A stretch of 64,000 nt of DNA from JAHRVQ01 sp029941905 (GCA_029941905.1 JAPYTQ010000013.1:1-64000), one strand, 5' to 3'; positions 45,042-54,452 are shown, counted from the first letter of the stretch. Numbers and translations: made by a program. Notes: generated by a model not told the origin, from the sequence alone.

Positions 45042-46082
45042 ATGCAAACATGCACCTGGGCACCCACCACCTTTGCAGGAACAAAGGTGGTCAAAGATCA
45101 ACATTCAACAAGAGAAACAGCAAGAGAAATGCCAACCGGTGATCAGTTGACCCAACTGGTGGCGACCTACGTCGCAAGACTGGAAGACCTGGGTTTGTCG
45201 CACATCCTGATTGCACAACGCTGGTGGGGCAACGCGAAAGAAATCGAGGGCTCTTCCCTGGATTGCCTTGCAATGACCAGCTATATAGCGGCCTGCACGT
45301 CCTCAATTCAAATGGTTACGGCGATTCATCCCGGGTTTTTCCATCCCAGCGTCATCGCTAAGTGGGCTGCCACGCTTGACAACCTTACGAAGGGGCGCTG
45401 GAGTATCAATGTGACCAGTGGCTGGAACATGGAAGAGTTTTCCATGTACGGCATCGACCCATTGACGCATGACGAGCGTTACAAGCGATCATCCGAATTT
45501 ATCGATGTGTTGCGTGGCGCCTGGCAACACCCGGTTTTTGACTACCAGGGCGAGTACTACCAGGTGAAGAACCTGGTTATGCAGCCTAGACCTACCGGTC
45601 CCCTCGAGGTTTTTCAGGGTGGCCAATCTGACGCTGCCATCCGAATGGCTTGTCACCACTCAGACTGGATGTTCCTGAACGGCGGCTCGTTGGATAAGAT
45701 TCAGGGCATCATCAAAAGGGTACGTTCTGTCGCAGAAGAGGAAGGACGGTGCCCCAGATTTGCGGTGTACGGAATCCCGATCTGTCGGGAAACAGACGCA
45801 GAGGCCTATGCCGTCATCGACAACATGATCAGCAATATGGATCCCGCTGTGCTGGCAAAACGCAAGGAACGCGTCAGTGGTGCCGAGGGTATGTGGGCGA
45901 ATGCCGACAAGCTGGGCATGCTGGATACCAACGAAGGGTACTCGACAGGGTTGATCGGGGCACCAGACACAATACTCGAACAGATCCGGCAACTAAATGC
46001 GGCGGGCGTTGATATGCTGCATCTGGCTCTTGGTGACAAGCTTTTCGAGCAAGAGGTATTGCCCCTCATCCACGCAATCTAG
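45042..46082 (+). CDS. LLM-class flavin-dependent monooxygenase (SsuD-like branch)
   Basis: 346 residues from ATG 45042, which has AGAGGTAG before it; the frame runs upstream but without a ribosome binding site of similar quality. TIM-barrel markers: L-G-L-S-H-I-L-I-A-Q-R-W-W, T-A-I-H-P-G-F-F-H-P-S-V-I-A-K, then G-R-W-S-I-N-V-T-S-G-W near residues 117-128, and Y-Y-Q-V-K-N-L. This is the FMNH2-using branch with alkanesulfonate and long-chain alkane/dibenzothiophene sulfone monooxygenases, which needs an external flavin reductase. It begins a rightward set with a CoA-transferase (67 bp after) and a deazaflavin-type protein. Substrate unknown. Confidence 0.87.
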   Translation: MQTCTWAPTTFAGTKVVKDQHSTRETAREMPTGDQLTQLVATYVARLEDLGLSHILIAQRWWGNAKEIEGSSLDCLAMTSYIAACTSSIQMVTAIHPGFFHPSVIAKWAATLDNLTKGRWSINVTSGWNMEEFSMYGIDPLTHDERYKRSSEFIDVLRGAWQHPVFDYQGEYYQVKNLVMQPRPTGPLEVFQGGQSDAAIRMACHHSDWMFLNGGSLDKIQGIIKRVRSVAEEEGRCPRFAVYGIPICRETDAEAYAVIDNMISNMDPAVLAKRKERVSGAEGMWANADKLGMLDTNEGYSTGLIGAPDTILEQIRQLNAAGVDMLHLALGDKLFEQEVLPLIHAI

Positions 46083-46149
46083 TGTCCTGCCCCGTAAAGA
46101 TGGCAATCTGTGATATCTTATTTGTTTTTATACATGGGGACTTTGGCCT

Positions 46150-47343
46150 ATGGATATTCTAGAAGGCATTCGCGTCCTCGACTTCGGGCGCTATATTGCG
46201 GGTCCGTTCTGTGGTGCACTTCTGGCAGATCTCGGCGCAGATGTAATCCGGATCGAGAAGGTGAACGGCAGCGAAGATCGTTACATCACTCCGGTGAACC
46301 CGGGCCATCCTGATGGCGAAGTCGGTTCAACCTTCCTGCAATTGAATCGAAACAAGCGCGGCATGACCCTGAACCCAAAGAAACCCGGATCTGAGATCAT
46401 CAAACAGCGCCTGATTAAGTCGGCCGATGTCGTGCTTGCGAATATGCCTCAATCCGGCTTAAGGGATATTGGTATTGACTACCAGTCCCTGACGCTGATA
46501 AAGCCGAACATTATTCTCGCCAGCAGTTCAGCATTTGGTACAACCGGACCCTTTGCTGACCGGGTCGGATTCGATGGCGTTGCACAGGCCATGTCCAGCA
46601 ACCTGCACCTGACGGGAGAGACAGACCAACCGACTCGAAACTATCACCCCTATGTGGACTTTACGACGGGTTCACTGAACACCATCGCAATTCTGGCTGC
46701 CATCATGCACCGCAATCAGACCGGAGAAGGTCAGGAAGTACAGGGTGCGCTATTGGCATCGGCGCTTACCGTCGCCGGGGGAACCCTGATAGAACAGGCT
46801 GTCACTGGCGTAGACCGTGTCGCTTCAGGCAATCGCGGCCAGACTGCGGCACCGTCAGACACCTTTAAAACCAATGATGGCTGGCTCCTGGTCAGTGTTG
46901 TTGGCCAACCTTTATTCGAGCGATGGGCCAAACTCATGGGCGAAGATCACTGGCTGACCGATCCACGTTTTGCCACCGATGCAAGCCGTGGTGACCACAG
47001 TGAAATAATCAGTGAACGCATGCAGGTCTGGACGTCGGAACGCTCCAGCGAAGAAGTACTGGACGCCCTCGATAACGCCCGTATTCCCTGTGGCGAAGTG
47101 TTAACCCCACAACAGGCATTGCATCACCCGCAAGTTGAGGCCATGCACTATCTGGATGAGGTCGAATACCCTGGTGTGCCGGGAACCTATCCCTTACCCA
47201 GACTCCCTATTGAATTCAGCAAGATCAAAAGAGAAAAACCCCGCCGACCGCCTTTATTGAGTGAACACACCGACGATATTCTCGGTGAGCTTGGATTCTC
47301 AGACAACGAAATCAGCAGCTTTCGGGAAGAGCGAATCGTGTGA
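46150..47343 (+). CDS. CaiB/BaiF-type CoA-transferase (single domain)
   Basis: 397 residues, the normal length of class III CoA-transferases. I-R-V-L-D-F-G-R-Y-I-A-G-P-F-C at residues 7-21, G-A-D-V-I-R-I-E near 30-37, N-R-N-K-R-G near 62, catalytic Asp170 in Y-V-D-F-T-T-G, and R-x3-G-E-G-Q. The catalytic residue is intact, unlike the N-terminal halves of the fused relatives in this window. Follows the LLM monooxygenase and precedes the Ddn-like gene on the same strand. It may be the acyl-CoA transferase step for that substrate; CoA donor unknown. Confidence 0.93.
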   Translation: MDILEGIRVLDFGRYIAGPFCGALLADLGADVIRIEKVNGSEDRYITPVNPGHPDGEVGSTFLQLNRNKRGMTLNPKKPGSEIIKQRLIKSADVVLANMPQSGLRDIGIDYQSLTLIKPNIILASSSAFGTTGPFADRVGFDGVAQAMSSNLHLTGETDQPTRNYHPYVDFTTGSLNTIAILAAIMHRNQTGEGQEVQGALLASALTVAGGTLIEQAVTGVDRVASGNRGQTAAPSDTFKTNDGWLLVSVVGQPLFERWAKLMGEDHWLTDPRFATDASRGDHSEIISERMQVWTSERSSEEVLDALDNARIPCGEVLTPQQALHHPQVEAMHYLDEVEYPGVPGTYPLPRLPIEFSKIKREKPRRPPLLSEHTDDILGELGFSDNEISSFREERIV

Positions 47344-47437
47344 TCGACCAGGTAACCTTACATAAGCTATACAAGCCGTAACCGTCATTGTTATTCTAGG
47401 CTGGTGACAAGACTTAATATTAAAACAGGGAAATCCC

Positions 47438-47872
47438 ATGGCTGAATACATCCCCCCGGCGTTGGACTGGGTACGCAAGCAAGTTGAGTTGTATGAAGGT
47501 AGCGGCGGCAAGGAGGGTTCGACTTTGCTGGATACCGGCATGCCCTGCATTATCGTAACCCATATTGGTAACAAAACAGGAGCAACCCGAAAAATTCCAC
47601 TCATGCGGGTCAAAGTCGAGAACAGTTATGTGTTAATTGGCTCCATGGGCGGGCAACCAAAGAATCCTGTCTGGGTCTACAATCTCAGAGCCAGGCCTGT
47701 GGTTGAAATACGTGACAAAACCGAGGTGACCAAAATGCAGGTTCGTGAGGTCACAAACGACCCGGAACGGCAGCGTTTGTGGGACGCAAGCGCAGAAGCC
47801 TACCCGCCCTACAATGACTATCAGGCAAAAACATCTCGCAGAATCCCTGTGTTTATTGCAGAACCAGCCTGA
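47438..47872 (+). CDS. deazaflavin (F420)-dependent nitroreductase-family protein, Ddn-like
   Basis: 144 residues of the split-barrel family that includes mycobacterial Ddn. Seen: P-C-I-I-V-T-H-I-G-N-K-T-G-A-T-R-K-I-P-L-M near residues 36-56 (phosphate-binding K-T-G-x-x-R), Y-V-L-I-G-S-M-G-G near 65-73 and the P-V-W-V-Y-N-L-R-A-R-P segment near 78-88. Members use F420 or bind tetrapyrroles/FAD. AGGG precedes the ATG. With the two F420-type LLM enzymes it makes a case that the organism has F420. Confidence 0.9.
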   Translation: MAEYIPPALDWVRKQVELYEGSGGKEGSTLLDTGMPCIIVTHIGNKTGATRKIPLMRVKVENSYVLIGSMGGQPKNPVWVYNLRARPVVEIRDKTEVTKMQVREVTNDPERQRLWDASAEAYPPYNDYQAKTSRRIPVFIAEPA

Positions 47873-47928
47873 CCTTCATCTCGCTGATCCGCTTGCATGC
47901 GGCCACACCCGCCGCATGCAGAATGATT

Positions 47929-50370
47929 TTACCTGGCAGCCACAGGAACGGTGCCCACAACATCGTCAATGACGAGCTCCACGAGTTGGTCTGACGTCAG
48001 TCCGGCAATACCAGTCAACACCTCCTCAACATGTTCACCGAGTAATGGCGCCCGCTGATCCGGTACAGGTTCCGCAAAGCGAAAGCGGTAAGGCTGGTTG
48101 GGGTAGTGCTTGACTCCAAGACCGGGTCGATCCTGGGCAAGAAAGCTACCCCGGGCTTTAAGTTGCGGGTCATCGAGTAGTTCCGGTCCGCGCATCACGG
48201 CACCTGCAGGTACGCCCATACCCTGCAACTGGTTCATCAGGTCGATATGATTATATGATCGGGTCCACGCGTTTATGACCGCGTCGATTTCCCGTCGATG
48301 TTTCAGACGGGCTGAACAATCCTGATATGCATTTAACACCTCCTGTTTATCCATCGCGCTTGCTATCACAGAGCGGAGCGCTCGCCAGTGTGCTTCGGTT
48401 TTGCAGGTAATCGCGATCCAGGAATCCCCACTGCATTGATAGACACCCTGGGGTGCATAGCTTCGATGGTTATTACCTGTGCGACCAGGGTCTTTATTCG
48501 CCAGAGACCAGCCTGTCATCACATCACCGATATAAAGATTGCAGGCCTCAAGCTGGCTGAGGTTAATATGTTGACCTTCGCCGGTTTTGTTTCTGTGGTG
48601 CAAAGCTGCCAGTAATGCATTGGCACCCATGACACCGGAAAACAGATCTCCTCCTGTCATGCCCGTAAACAACGGTTCGTCATCTTCATAACCTGTCAGG
48701 TGGGCAATGCCGGACATCTGCTCCGTGGACATGCCGAAAGCCACATAGTCACGCCAGGATGTCTCCTGACCAAAACCGGAGAGAGACAACATAATTAATC
48801 CGGGGTTTATGTTCCGCAGGACTTCATAAGACAAACCAAAATTTTCCATAACTCGAGGGGTGTAATTTTCAATCAGCACATCGGCATTCTTGACCATCTC
48901 CTTGATGACGTCACTACCACGCGGGTCTTTAAGATTCAGAGTGATATCACGTTTTTTTCGATTAACCCAGTTGAAATAGGGAGAGGCTTCCCAGGTTGGC
49001 ACATCGCCCGGTTGGCCTGCGGTGGCGGAACCTCGCCAGCCATCTATGCGTTGAATAGACTCGACCTTAATCACATCGGCCCCGGCATCAGCGGCTATCT
49101 GGGCGGCGACCGGTCCGGCAAAAAACATCGACAGATCCAGTATCCTGAGACCTTTAAGGGGTGATGTATGTTCTGTCACCTTAATCGCGCGGGCTTCCGG
49201 TTTCGCCCCCAGCTCAGACATGACCTCTTCCGTATGTTCACCCAGTAAAGGCGGCCGATAAGGTTGTGGCGCGGTCACGGCTGACTTAAACGGTATACCG
49301 GGAACTCTTACCTCACCGGCTACAGGATGGTCCAATGCAACGAAGAACTGCCGCTCAAGGTGCGGCGCCAGTTCAAAGATCTCTTTCATATTCGGCACGA
49401 GCCCAAACGGTACCCGGGCGGCTTCTGCTTCATGAAACAACTGTTCAGCGGTCCTGCCTTTCAAAGCGGCAGAGAAGGCCGCACGCACCTCCTCTATTTT
49501 TTCATTAGGATTCGTCCAGGTAAGATCTTGATAACGTGGATCGGTCGCGATATCACCACGGCCAAGAAAATCACAGAGCATTTGCCATTGCGCCAGGGTC
49601 AGCGCATTCAGGCCAATATAACCTGCTTCTGTGGGTAATATGAAAGCGGCTCCCGCGCCCGAGCCAATACTGGAGTACCTGGTGGGTAGCAGCCCGCGAT
49701 ACTCATACAACAGAGTCGGTAACTGTGCGCCAGTGAGCACCGCCTCCTGGGCGCTGACATCGATATGCTCGCCATGGCCATGACGCTCACGCCCAAAAAT
49801 TGCCATCTGTGTAGCTGTCGCAGCAAAGGCACCGGTAAGCGTTTCGGTAATCGCCCCGCCCGCCTGCAAGGGCTCCCGATCCGGGGTACCGCAAAAATTT
49901 GCCCAGCCACCGACGGCGCAGTTAATCAGGTGTGAGGATTCGTATCCTGACTTCGGGCCGAAAGACCCGAAGCCGGATATTGTCGTCAGGATACAGGCCG
50001 CATTCCATTGCCTGAACTGGTCATAACCCAGACCCTTTTTTTCCAGCGACTCAATAGATTCCGAGGCGATAACAACATCATAGTATGCAACCAATTTGGC
50101 AAGCTGCTGGCGTCCTGCATCCGTATCAAGGTCCAGCACGATACTTCGCTTGCTTGTGTTGAAATAAAAGAACGTCGCGCTTTCTTCGATACTGCGGGTG
50201 TCATCTGGAAACGGGCCCTGATAGCGCGTTTCGTCCCCGGCGGGGCTTTCGACCTTGACGACATTTGCCCCCAGGTCACCGAGCAGTTTGGAACAAAACG
50301 GCCCGGCGATGCCTGCTGATATGTCAAGGATATTAAGTTCACTGAGGGGTTCGTCGGGTCGCGTTTTCAT
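47929..50370 (-). CDS. fused double-domain CaiB/BaiF-type CoA-transferase
   Basis: 813 residues, two class III CoA-transferase halves (about 1-385 and 405-805). First: I-L-D-I-S-A-G-I-A-G-P-F-C, G-A-N-V-V-K-V-E. Second: I-L-D-L-S-M-F-F-A-G-P, G-A-D-V-I-K-V-E, K-T-G-E-G-Q-H-I-N. The catalytic Asp575 is in G-G-D-L-F-S-G of the C-terminal half. The N-terminal counterpart is Glu176 in I-T-E-T-L-T-G, a conservative change, so a remaining weak activity there cannot be excluded. No ribosome binding site is obvious; the ATG is the first of the frame and matches the usual N-terminus. Convergent with the Ddn-like gene, 30 bp after the DnaB-like gene on the same strand. Confidence 0.93.
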   Translation of the reverse strand: MKTRPDEPLSELNILDISAGIAGPFCSKLLGDLGANVVKVESPAGDETRYQGPFPDDTRSIEESATFFYFNTSKRSIVLDLDTDAGRQQLAKLVAYYDVVIASESIESLEKKGLGYDQFRQWNAACILTTISGFGSFGPKSGYESSHLINCAVGGWANFCGTPDREPLQAGGAITETLTGAFAATATQMAIFGRERHGHGEHIDVSAQEAVLTGAQLPTLLYEYRGLLPTRYSSIGSGAGAAFILPTEAGYIGLNALTLAQWQMLCDFLGRGDIATDPRYQDLTWTNPNEKIEEVRAAFSAALKGRTAEQLFHEAEAARVPFGLVPNMKEIFELAPHLERQFFVALDHPVAGEVRVPGIPFKSAVTAPQPYRPPLLGEHTEEVMSELGAKPEARAIKVTEHTSPLKGLRILDLSMFFAGPVAAQIAADAGADVIKVESIQRIDGWRGSATAGQPGDVPTWEASPYFNWVNRKKRDITLNLKDPRGSDVIKEMVKNADVLIENYTPRVMENFGLSYEVLRNINPGLIMLSLSGFGQETSWRDYVAFGMSTEQMSGIAHLTGYEDDEPLFTGMTGGDLFSGVMGANALLAALHHRNKTGEGQHINLSQLEACNLYIGDVMTGWSLANKDPGRTGNNHRSYAPQGVYQCSGDSWIAITCKTEAHWRALRSVIASAMDKQEVLNAYQDCSARLKHRREIDAVINAWTRSYNHIDLMNQLQGMGVPAGAVMRGPELLDDPQLKARGSFLAQDRPGLGVKHYPNQPYRFRFAEPVPDQRAPLLGEHVEEVLTGIAGLTSDQLVELVIDDVVGTVPVAAR

Positions 50371-50400
50371 TCCATGCTCCCAGGGTTCCCATACTGGTTT

Positions 50401-51201
50401 TCAATACATATTGAAAATTCTCGCCTCATCGATATCAAGCCCGACCTTAAAACTATGACTGAATCTACCTCCGAAGATGACATCAACTTCGGTGGATAGC
50501 CTGGATTCACGATACAGGAAGATGATCTTGTTAAGCAACCCAAGATCAAGGGGGTTGGGCAGCCTGATATCATCCAGGGTAGGTCTTTGGTCGCTTCTGT
50601 CGCCAATGCCACGGTCAATCTGAGAAAGAAATATGATGATACATCCTACCTCTTTTGCGAATGCCTTGAACTTTTCAATCTGTTCCTGCAGTGGCGGGTT
50701 TGTTCTTTTCTCGTCCAGTATCTGCAGGTAGTCGACAACAATCAGAGAACCGGGTCTTACCTGATTCTTTGTTACAGAGATAATGTAGTCCGCACAGATG
50801 TCATTCGAGTAATCAAGTTCATACCCATCATTTTGGCCGATGGCGTGGCTATAGGTCGCCATTCTTTTAATCATTTCATTCTGGCGCTCTACCAGCGTAA
50901 AGCAAAAGCTTTTCGGCCTTGCTTCCTCTATTGCCTGAACGAACAACCCATAGGTAAAAGTAGATTTTCCCATTGATGGTCTGGCACCGATAAGTACCAG
51001 ATCGCCGTCATTCAAGAAACCTAGTACTTCGCTGTACTTTTGAGGGAAGACCTCTTCACTCTTTGAGATCAACAAAGACCATGAATCGTATCCTTCTTGT
51101 CTGGCGATCTGATCCAGGGCAATTGATAACGATATACCTTGAGCTTTCTTTAATTCTTTTGCGCGGCTTTTGAGAATATAAACAGGTGATGACAATTTCA
51201 T
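50401..51201 (-). CDS. DnaB-like RecA-fold ATPase, short form
   Basis: 266 residues. A 60-residue N-terminal region (L-K-S-R-A-K-E-L-K, then Q-E-G-Y-D-S-W-S-L-L) is followed by a RecA-like ATPase core like the C-terminal domain of replicative helicase DnaB: Walker A G-A-R-P-S-M-G-K-S-T at 72-81, Walker B L-I-V-V-D-Y-L-Q at 153-160, and S-Q-I-D-R near 193. It lacks the DnaB N-terminal domain and primase-binding linker, so it is a stand-alone paralogue rather than the replicative helicase. Its role is unknown; it may act in DNA repair or on plasmid/phage DNA. No replication genes are near it. Confidence 0.85.
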   Translation of the reverse strand: MKLSSPVYILKSRAKELKKAQGISLSIALDQIARQEGYDSWSLLISKSEEVFPQKYSEVLGFLNDGDLVLIGARPSMGKSTFTYGLFVQAIEEARPKSFCFTLVERQNEMIKRMATYSHAIGQNDGYELDYSNDICADYIISVTKNQVRPGSLIVVDYLQILDEKRTNPPLQEQIEKFKAFAKEVGCIIIFLSQIDRGIGDRSDQRPTLDDIRLPNPLDLGLLNKIIFLYRESRLSTEVDVIFGGRFSHSFKVGLDIDEARIFNMY

Positions 51202-51333
51202 CTGAAACCTCCAATATAAGGCTTAAGAAACATTCCCTTCTTCTGCTAAAACCTTAATTTAGTGGTCAGATGCTAAAAAATTTGATCTACTCTGCACTCT
51301 GGTGCTTCCCCAATGAAGGGGGGAGGCGTGAAT

Positions 51334-52278
51334 ATGACACCTTCAGACAGATTAGATTTTCAGAAGATTTTTATCAAGGAAAATCTTCAAACGAATTTCT
51401 TTTTGGAACCAAATATGTTTCTAGCTGCGGAATTCATTGATCAGTTCCATGAAAACGGATATGTGGTCATTCCCGATTTGCTTACTGGCGAAGAACTCAG
51501 CCACTTCCAGTTAATCGTCAGAAATGCGGTCCGAATCCGCAAGCAAAAAGACAAACGCAGCCTGGCTGAAAAATCCTCTTACGAGCAATCATTTACCCAG
51601 TGTATGAACCTGTGGGAGGACTTTCCCGACGTTCGACCGCTGACTTTTCACCCTCGGGTTGCACAAGCTGCAGCAGCGCTCATTGGTGCCGATGCCGTGC
51701 GCCTGTGGCACGACCAGGCATTGTTCAAGCAAGCCGGTGGGAGAATTACAGACACGCACCAGGACCTGCCTTACTGGCCCCTGTCGGAAACGGACGCACT
51801 GACTGCCTGGATTCCATTCGACGGTTCTTCACGGGATTCAGGTTGTATGGGATTTATCCCGGGTTCTCACCGGATCGGCGTGCGAAAACTGGTCAACATA
51901 TTCCGCGCAGGCTCGGAGGATCTTGATGAGCAGGCAAAAGATATGCGCATTTCTGAACCGGTATATGTCGAGGTACCAAGAGGTTCAGTGTCTTTTCATC
52001 ATGGATTGACTGCCCACAACGCAAAACCCAACAACAGTGATAAGCCGCGGGAAGTACATACGATGATCTTCTTCCGTGACGGCATGACTCGAAACGAAGC
52101 AGGTCAACACTATTGTGTCGACCGGGTCGGAATCAAACCTGGTGATCCGGTTCAAAGTGACGCCACGCCGATCGCCTGGCCCAGACCGGATGGAGATCTA
52201 CCTGCCGGCCCCGATCCTCTTATCCTGACGCAGGCACTTAAGGACAGTGGTGCGTTTCCGGTCACCGGCCTTACTTAA
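51334..52278 (+). CDS. phytanoyl-CoA dioxygenase (PhyH) family enzyme
   Basis: About 314 residues from ATG 51334, chosen because GGGAGG lies seven bases upstream; an alternative ATG at 51415 (MFLAAEF) would also give a typical PhyH N-terminus. Non-heme Fe(II) ligands: His142-x-Asp144 in T-H-Q-D and His228 in L-T-A-H-N-A-K-P, with a later Arg for 2-oxoglutarate. W-H-D-Q-A-L-F-K and G-C-M-G-F-I-P-G-S-H-R are typical. The enzyme should use O2 and 2-oxoglutarate to hydroxylate a substrate, often an acyl-CoA. Ends 8 bp inside the convergent GST gene. Confidence 0.9.
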   Translation: MTPSDRLDFQKIFIKENLQTNFFLEPNMFLAAEFIDQFHENGYVVIPDLLTGEELSHFQLIVRNAVRIRKQKDKRSLAEKSSYEQSFTQCMNLWEDFPDVRPLTFHPRVAQAAAALIGADAVRLWHDQALFKQAGGRITDTHQDLPYWPLSETDALTAWIPFDGSSRDSGCMGFIPGSHRIGVRKLVNIFRAGSEDLDEQAKDMRISEPVYVEVPRGSVSFHHGLTAHNAKPNNSDKPREVHTMIFFRDGMTRNEAGQHYCVDRVGIKPGDPVQSDATPIAWPRPDGDLPAGPDPLILTQALKDSGAFPVTGLT

Positions 52279-53308
52279 CTGGCCTGGAAAGCAACGCCTC
52301 ACAACCGGTTCCAGCCAGGATTGAATCAACCCTTTTTTGATCCTCCTCGTCCAGCCGGGCGTACTCTATTCGCAGCCACTGCAAACACTTGCCCTGATAG
52401 GGGAACGGTTCCTGAACCCAGTGCTTACCTTCCACGACGGTTTCGACAGTGTCCAGGCCCTGTTCCAAAGCATTGGCATTCGCCAGCATCACCGGCGCAT
52501 AAGTTCGTCCCACTTCTTTCAGCAGTTCCGTCAATGTTGCAGGTATGTCTTCTGCATCAATGAAGTCATCGTCCGTCACTTCTACGCCGGACAGATCTTC
52601 CATTTTACTCACCCAGGCATGGATTCTGGGAAAATCGGTAACCGTCACTTTTGACGGCGTCGGGTCAAACTGAGTGAGTTGGGTTAACTGTCCAAGGCAG
52701 CCAAAATCAGCTGAACCGGGTCGATTACCCATGATGTACGGGTATTGTTTGAGATGATTGTTGAGGCAAAACAGGAATCGCTTGTAGCTATCCTCAATGA
52801 CCACCGCTGTTGTATCGTTCGAGCCAACGACATAAAGGCGTGAGATCTGTCGATCTGAAAACACCTGTTTCATGGCTGCCATAACGTCATCCGGCTGGGT
52901 TACGTCACCGTAGTGGGGCAGAACGGAACCGGCCATATCAATATCATCCTGGTAATACCAGCGATAGTGAAACATGGCCTTGGTCAACCACTCATCGCCG
53001 TAGTCTTCAAGCAGTGAGTCCACGAATGCCATCGCCGGGTCCTGCGGAATCACAGACCGCCCCGGGTATTCAGTTTCCAGTCGACGGATAATGGGAGTGC
53101 TGTCCACTTCTGCTTCCAGCGCACCTGTTTCATCGACAAAGTAGAAAACCGGAATCAACTGCACCTTCGGTTGAGGCAAGTCCTTAAACCCGTCATGGCC
53201 CCCTTGCAGGTATCGATAAGGAATACGGCGATACCTCAAAAGCGCCAGCATTTTTCTCGTATAAGGTGAACCCGGCGAACCTCGAACAGGCAAGAGCGAT
53301 TGGATCAT
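52271..53308 (-). CDS. glutathione S-transferase-like protein, long form
   Basis: 345 residues. The N-terminal thioredoxin-like domain (1-85) has G-S-P-G-S-P-Y-T-R-K-M-L-A near residues 9-21, V-Q-L-I-P-V-F near 49-55 (cis-Pro) and D-S-T-P-I-I-R-R-L near 68-76. The helical domain with N-R-P-G-S-A-D-F-G (N-capping box region) near 195-203 follows, then a further 100-residue C-terminal extension not present in classical GSTs. Members with this architecture are uncharacterised. Lies 59 bp after the F420-type LLM gene on the same strand and is likely co-transcribed. Confidence 0.88.
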   Translation of the reverse strand: MIQSLLPVRGSPGSPYTRKMLALLRYRRIPYRYLQGGHDGFKDLPQPKVQLIPVFYFVDETGALEAEVDSTPIIRRLETEYPGRSVIPQDPAMAFVDSLLEDYGDEWLTKAMFHYRWYYQDDIDMAGSVLPHYGDVTQPDDVMAAMKQVFSDRQISRLYVVGSNDTTAVVIEDSYKRFLFCLNNHLKQYPYIMGNRPGSADFGCLGQLTQLTQFDPTPSKVTVTDFPRIHAWVSKMEDLSGVEVTDDDFIDAEDIPATLTELLKEVGRTYAPVMLANANALEQGLDTVETVVEGKHWVQEPFPYQGKCLQWLRIEYARLDEEDQKRVDSILAGTGCEALLSRPVK

Positions 53309-53367
53309 AATATGTACTCCATTTTTCTGAAACTCTTTCCGGATCCACGCAGAACCACACTGCCGAA

Positions 53368-54279
53368 TCAGTCAAACGCGGCAAACACCTCATCATCCAG
53401 TTCCTGATACACCTCCGGTCTCTGCGGCCGAATCTGTGGCGTAAACTCGGTAATGCCAACATCCCGAAAATCCGCGACACGGTCAATCACGTACTCGGGC
53501 GAGCCTACCATAGCCCAGTCATTCTCTCCTCGAATTTCCTTCGCTTTTTTCTCATCCCGGACAATCCGAATCGGCACATGAAGTGTTTTTTGTATCTCTG
53601 CCGGATCCCTGCCGACGGCATTGCAATGCTTCTCCAGGACAGATGTCAGATGTGCAACCCGCTTTGGGCTGGCAATGACATTCATCATGTCACCATACAT
53701 CGCCAGGGTCTTTAAGGTTCGCTTCTCACCAGTCCCACCCACCATAATTGGAATCGGCTTGTCGCCGCCTCCAGTCGGGGCGAAAGGAGCCTGCCTGAGC
53801 TTGTAGTACAGACCCTCATAATCGACTCGCCCACCTTCGTTGTTGAATAGCAACCTGATCAACTCGCAGGCTTCTTCCAATCGGTCCGAGCGCTCCCGCA
53901 ATGAAGGGAAGTCCCATCCATAGGCTTCATGTTCGCGGATATTCCAACCAGCACCAATGCCCAGTATGACTCGCCCATGAGATACCACATCAATGGTGGC
54001 TGCCATCTTGGCCATCAGCGCCGGGTTGCGATAGGTATTACCTGATACGAGAATTCCCAGTTTCAGTTTTTTTGTGACTGCCGCAATCGAAGCCAACAGC
54101 GACCAGCCTTCGAGGGTATCTAACAATTCATGATCCATGACCTCCGCAGTCTGACTCCACGGTGGTATGAAATGGTCGTAAGCATAAACACTCGTCCATC
54201 GACCCGCTTCCATCACCTCCAGCACGGCCTTGATGTCTTCCCAGGTTGCTTTTTCGTTAACGAGTTGAGAACCAAACAC
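53368..54279 (-). CDS. LLM-class F420-dependent oxidoreductase
   Basis: 303 residues. Luciferase-like barrel: V-Y-A-Y-D-H-F-I-P-P near residues 31-40, L-G-I-L-V-S-G-N-T-Y-R-N-P near 73-85, and I-L-G-I-G-A-G-W-N-I-R-E-H-E near 105-118, which is the pattern of the F420-dependent branch. It transfers hydride with F420 rather than O2-dependent oxygenation; its substrate is not evident. First gene of the minus-strand pair with the long GST. Divergent from a nitroreductase, 173 bp apart. Confidence 0.87.
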   Translation of the reverse strand: MFGSQLVNEKATWEDIKAVLEVMEAGRWTSVYAYDHFIPPWSQTAEVMDHELLDTLEGWSLLASIAAVTKKLKLGILVSGNTYRNPALMAKMAATIDVVSHGRVILGIGAGWNIREHEAYGWDFPSLRERSDRLEEACELIRLLFNNEGGRVDYEGLYYKLRQAPFAPTGGGDKPIPIMVGGTGEKRTLKTLAMYGDMMNVIASPKRVAHLTSVLEKHCNAVGRDPAEIQKTLHVPIRIVRDEKKAKEIRGENDWAMVGSPEYVIDRVADFRDVGITEFTPQIRPQRPEVYQELDDEVFAAFD

Positions 54280-54452
54280 AGAGCTTTCCCGAATGACATA
54301 GATAAGTTATAGAAGATAATCCCGTTGGCCTGGCGTTTGCAAATTTCGGGCGTGCGAGTCACAAGACAGACATCCATCTGATGGCAAAGGGAGGTTGGAA
54401 ATGACCGATAATAGGTTATAGTACGCGACTTTTGCAAACCTATAGGTCCTCA

